The notes under the pieces are model-generated. The model did not search any database and had not been told where the DNA came from. It saw only the letters and a program-made list of their open reading frames with translations. The position numbers and the translations under genes were made by a program. Below, one piece after another: positions 5,881 to 6,836 of a stretch of 6,836 nt of DNA. Source of the DNA: CAYXAA01 sp964462985 (GTDB lineage Bacteria; Pseudomonadota; Alphaproteobacteria; Rhizobiales; Stappiaceae). The stretch covers positions 1 through 6,836 of the forward strand of contig CAYXAA010000078.1 of the NCBI GenBank assembly GCA_964462985.1, read 5' to 3'. Numbering within the stretch: position 1 is the stretch's first letter; each line of letters opens with the position of its first letter.

Positions 5881-6099
5881 ATGGCCAAAGAAGAAGTGCT
5901 CGAATTTCCCGGAGTGGTGACCGAACTGCTCCCCAACGCCACGTTTCGCGTCAAGCTCGACAACGATCACGAGATCATTGCCCATACCGCCGGGCGGATG
6001 CGCAAGAACCGCATTCGTGTGCTCGCGGGTGACCGCGTGCTGGTGGAGATGACGCCCTACGACCTGACCAAGGGCCGCATCACCTATCGCTTCAAGTAA
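5881..6099 (+). CDS. infA: Translation initiation factor IF-1
   Basis: IF-1 binds the ribosomal A site on the 30S subunit and works with IF-2 and IF-3 to select the initiator tRNA. The 72-residue product is the standard size and is a single S1-like OB fold. It begins MAKEEVLEFPGVVTELLPNA, continues with FRVKLDNDHEIIAHTAGRMRKNRIRVLAGDRV (about 22-53) and ends in the conserved MTPYDLTKGRITYRFK. ATG 5881 is chosen because it gives the exact family N-terminus and AGGA (5870-5873) lies 7 bases upstream; the open frame extends back to 5776 without family similarity. The 452-base upstream gap implies its own promoter. maf follows after 50 bases and is probably co-transcribed. Confidence 0.98.
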   Translation: MAKEEVLEFPGVVTELLPNATFRVKLDNDHEIIAHTAGRMRKNRIRVLAGDRVLVEMTPYDLTKGRITYRFK

Positions 6100-6149
6100 T
6101 CCGTGCGCCGCGGCTGCGGCGGCCGATCGCCTCCACCAGGTTCGACTGC

Positions 6150-6785
6150 ATGATCGATCGCCCGAAACTGGTTCTCGCCTCCGGCTCGCCGCGGCGGCTC
6201 GCCCTGCTGCAGCAGATCGGCATCGATCCCGACGCGTTGATGCCGGCCGACATCGACGAGAGTCCGGATCGCGGCGAGACGCCAAAGGCGCTTGCCGCCC
6301 GTCTCGCGCGGACCAAGGCCGAGGCCGCCCGCCGTGTGGCGGACCGCAGCGACGCCCATGTCGACGCCCTGGTGCTCGCCGCCGATACGGTGGTCGCGGT
6401 CGGGCGCCGCATCCTGCCCAAGGCGGAGGTTCGAGATCAGGCCGACGCCTGCCTGCAACTGCTGTCAGGCCGCGCCCATCGGGTCTATACGGCGCTCTGC
6501 GTCAATGCACCGAAGGGTGTCGTGCGCCAGCGCCTGGTCGAGACCCGGGTTCGCTTCAAGCGGCTGTCGCGCCAGGAGATCAAGGCCTATCTGGACTCCG
6601 GCGAGTGGCGCGGCAAGGCCGGCGGTTATGCCATCCAGGGCCTCGCCGGCGCCTTCGTCGTCAAGCTGGTCGGCTCCTATCCCAACGTCGTCGGCCTGCC
6701 GCTCTATGAGACCGCCAATCTGCTCGCGGGCCTCGGCTATCCGGTAACGGCCCGCTGGCACGACCCGGTCGCCGTCCGGGTGTAG
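6150..6785 (+). CDS. maf: Maf family nucleotide pyrophosphatase, probably dTTP/UTP type
   Basis: Maf proteins hydrolyse non-canonical or pyrimidine nucleoside triphosphates to monophosphates and are linked to septum inhibition and nucleotide-pool cleaning. The 211-residue product shows the nucleotide-binding start LASGSPRR (9-16), the catalytic-region motif LAADTVV with Asp79, Lys91 in ILPKAE, SGRAHRVYTA (106-115), RGKAGGYAIQG (154-164) and GSYPNVVGLPL (175-185). The KAGGYAIQG form, with Gln163, resembles the YhdE-like dTTP/UTP pyrophosphatases and differs from the YceF-like form, whose equivalent segment contains KSEG; this assignment is from memory of the two subgroups. ATG 6150 has only a weak CAGG upstream but yields a typical N-terminus. 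It follows infA by 50 bases, the usual neighbour in this group. Confidence 0.96.
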   Translation: MIDRPKLVLASGSPRRLALLQQIGIDPDALMPADIDESPDRGETPKALAARLARTKAEAARRVADRSDAHVDALVLAADTVVAVGRRILPKAEVRDQADACLQLLSGRAHRVYTALCVNAPKGVVRQRLVETRVRFKRLSRQEIKAYLDSGEWRGKAGGYAIQGLAGAFVVKLVGSYPNVVGLPLYETANLLAGLGYPVTARWHDPVAVRV

Positions 6786-6836
6786 CGCCCATCCCCCGGC
6801 ATCCAACTCTTGCGTCATCCTGGACCGCGTGCCGCG

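Noticed and set aside
5457..6032. Plus-strand frame spanning the gap and overlapping infA out of phase
   Set aside because: The translation matches nothing I know, overlaps infA and lacks a ribosome-binding site; scattered Cys and Pro residues look random.
5569..6285. Leftward frame across the gap, infA and the start of maf
   Set aside because: Antisense to two certain genes; no recognisable domain.
6786..6836. Tail after maf containing CGTCATCCTGG, reminiscent of rhizobial intergenic palindromic repeats
   Set aside because: Only one short arm is present and no inverted partner is visible before the window ends; no coding start could be supported.

Overview
The window looks like chromosomal DNA from a GC-rich alphaproteobacterium, most likely of the order Hyphomicrobiales (Rhizobiales). 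Two things point there. The gene order murA, DUF2948, hisD, UPF0262, low-molecular-weight phosphatase, infA, maf is a conserved block in that group (from memory, not searched here). A perfect alphaproteobacterial-type LexA operator, GAAC-N7-GAAC, lies near the left edge. Genus cannot be told from the sequence alone.

Layout: positions 1-27 probably hold the first nine codons of a leftward gene. Between it and a rightward gene (104-472) sits the LexA box at 87-101. The rightward gene encodes a small, basic, uncharacterised protein with two CxxC knuckles. A gene-poor stretch follows (473-833), then a probable 59-residue Arg/Ala-rich small protein (834-1013) and GC-rich hairpins. The main block is all on the plus strand: murA (1208-2500), a DUF2948 gene (2657-3103), hisD from a GTG start (3124-4419), a UPF0262 gene (4478-4972) and a low-molecular-weight protein-tyrosine-phosphatase-like gene (4976-5428). 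A 452-base gap (5429-5880) separates these from infA (5881-6099) and maf (6150-6785). The last 51 bases hold no gene that can be supported.

The recognised genes are housekeeping genes from unrelated pathways. MurA makes the first committed peptidoglycan precursor, HisD completes histidine synthesis, InfA is translation initiation factor IF-1, and Maf is a nucleotide pyrophosphatase. Three neighbours (DUF2948, UPF0262, the phosphatase-like protein) travel with them but have no settled function. Spacings of 20, 58 and 3 bases suggest that DUF2948 to the phosphatase is one transcript. infA and maf (50 bases apart) probably form a second unit with its promoter in the long gap.

I see no CRISPR array, transposon, rRNA or tRNA, and no convincing new multi-gene system. 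The most interesting part is the left edge: a probable SOS operator between a divergent pair, one member of which is an uncharacterised CxxC protein whose ribosome-binding site lies inside the operator.
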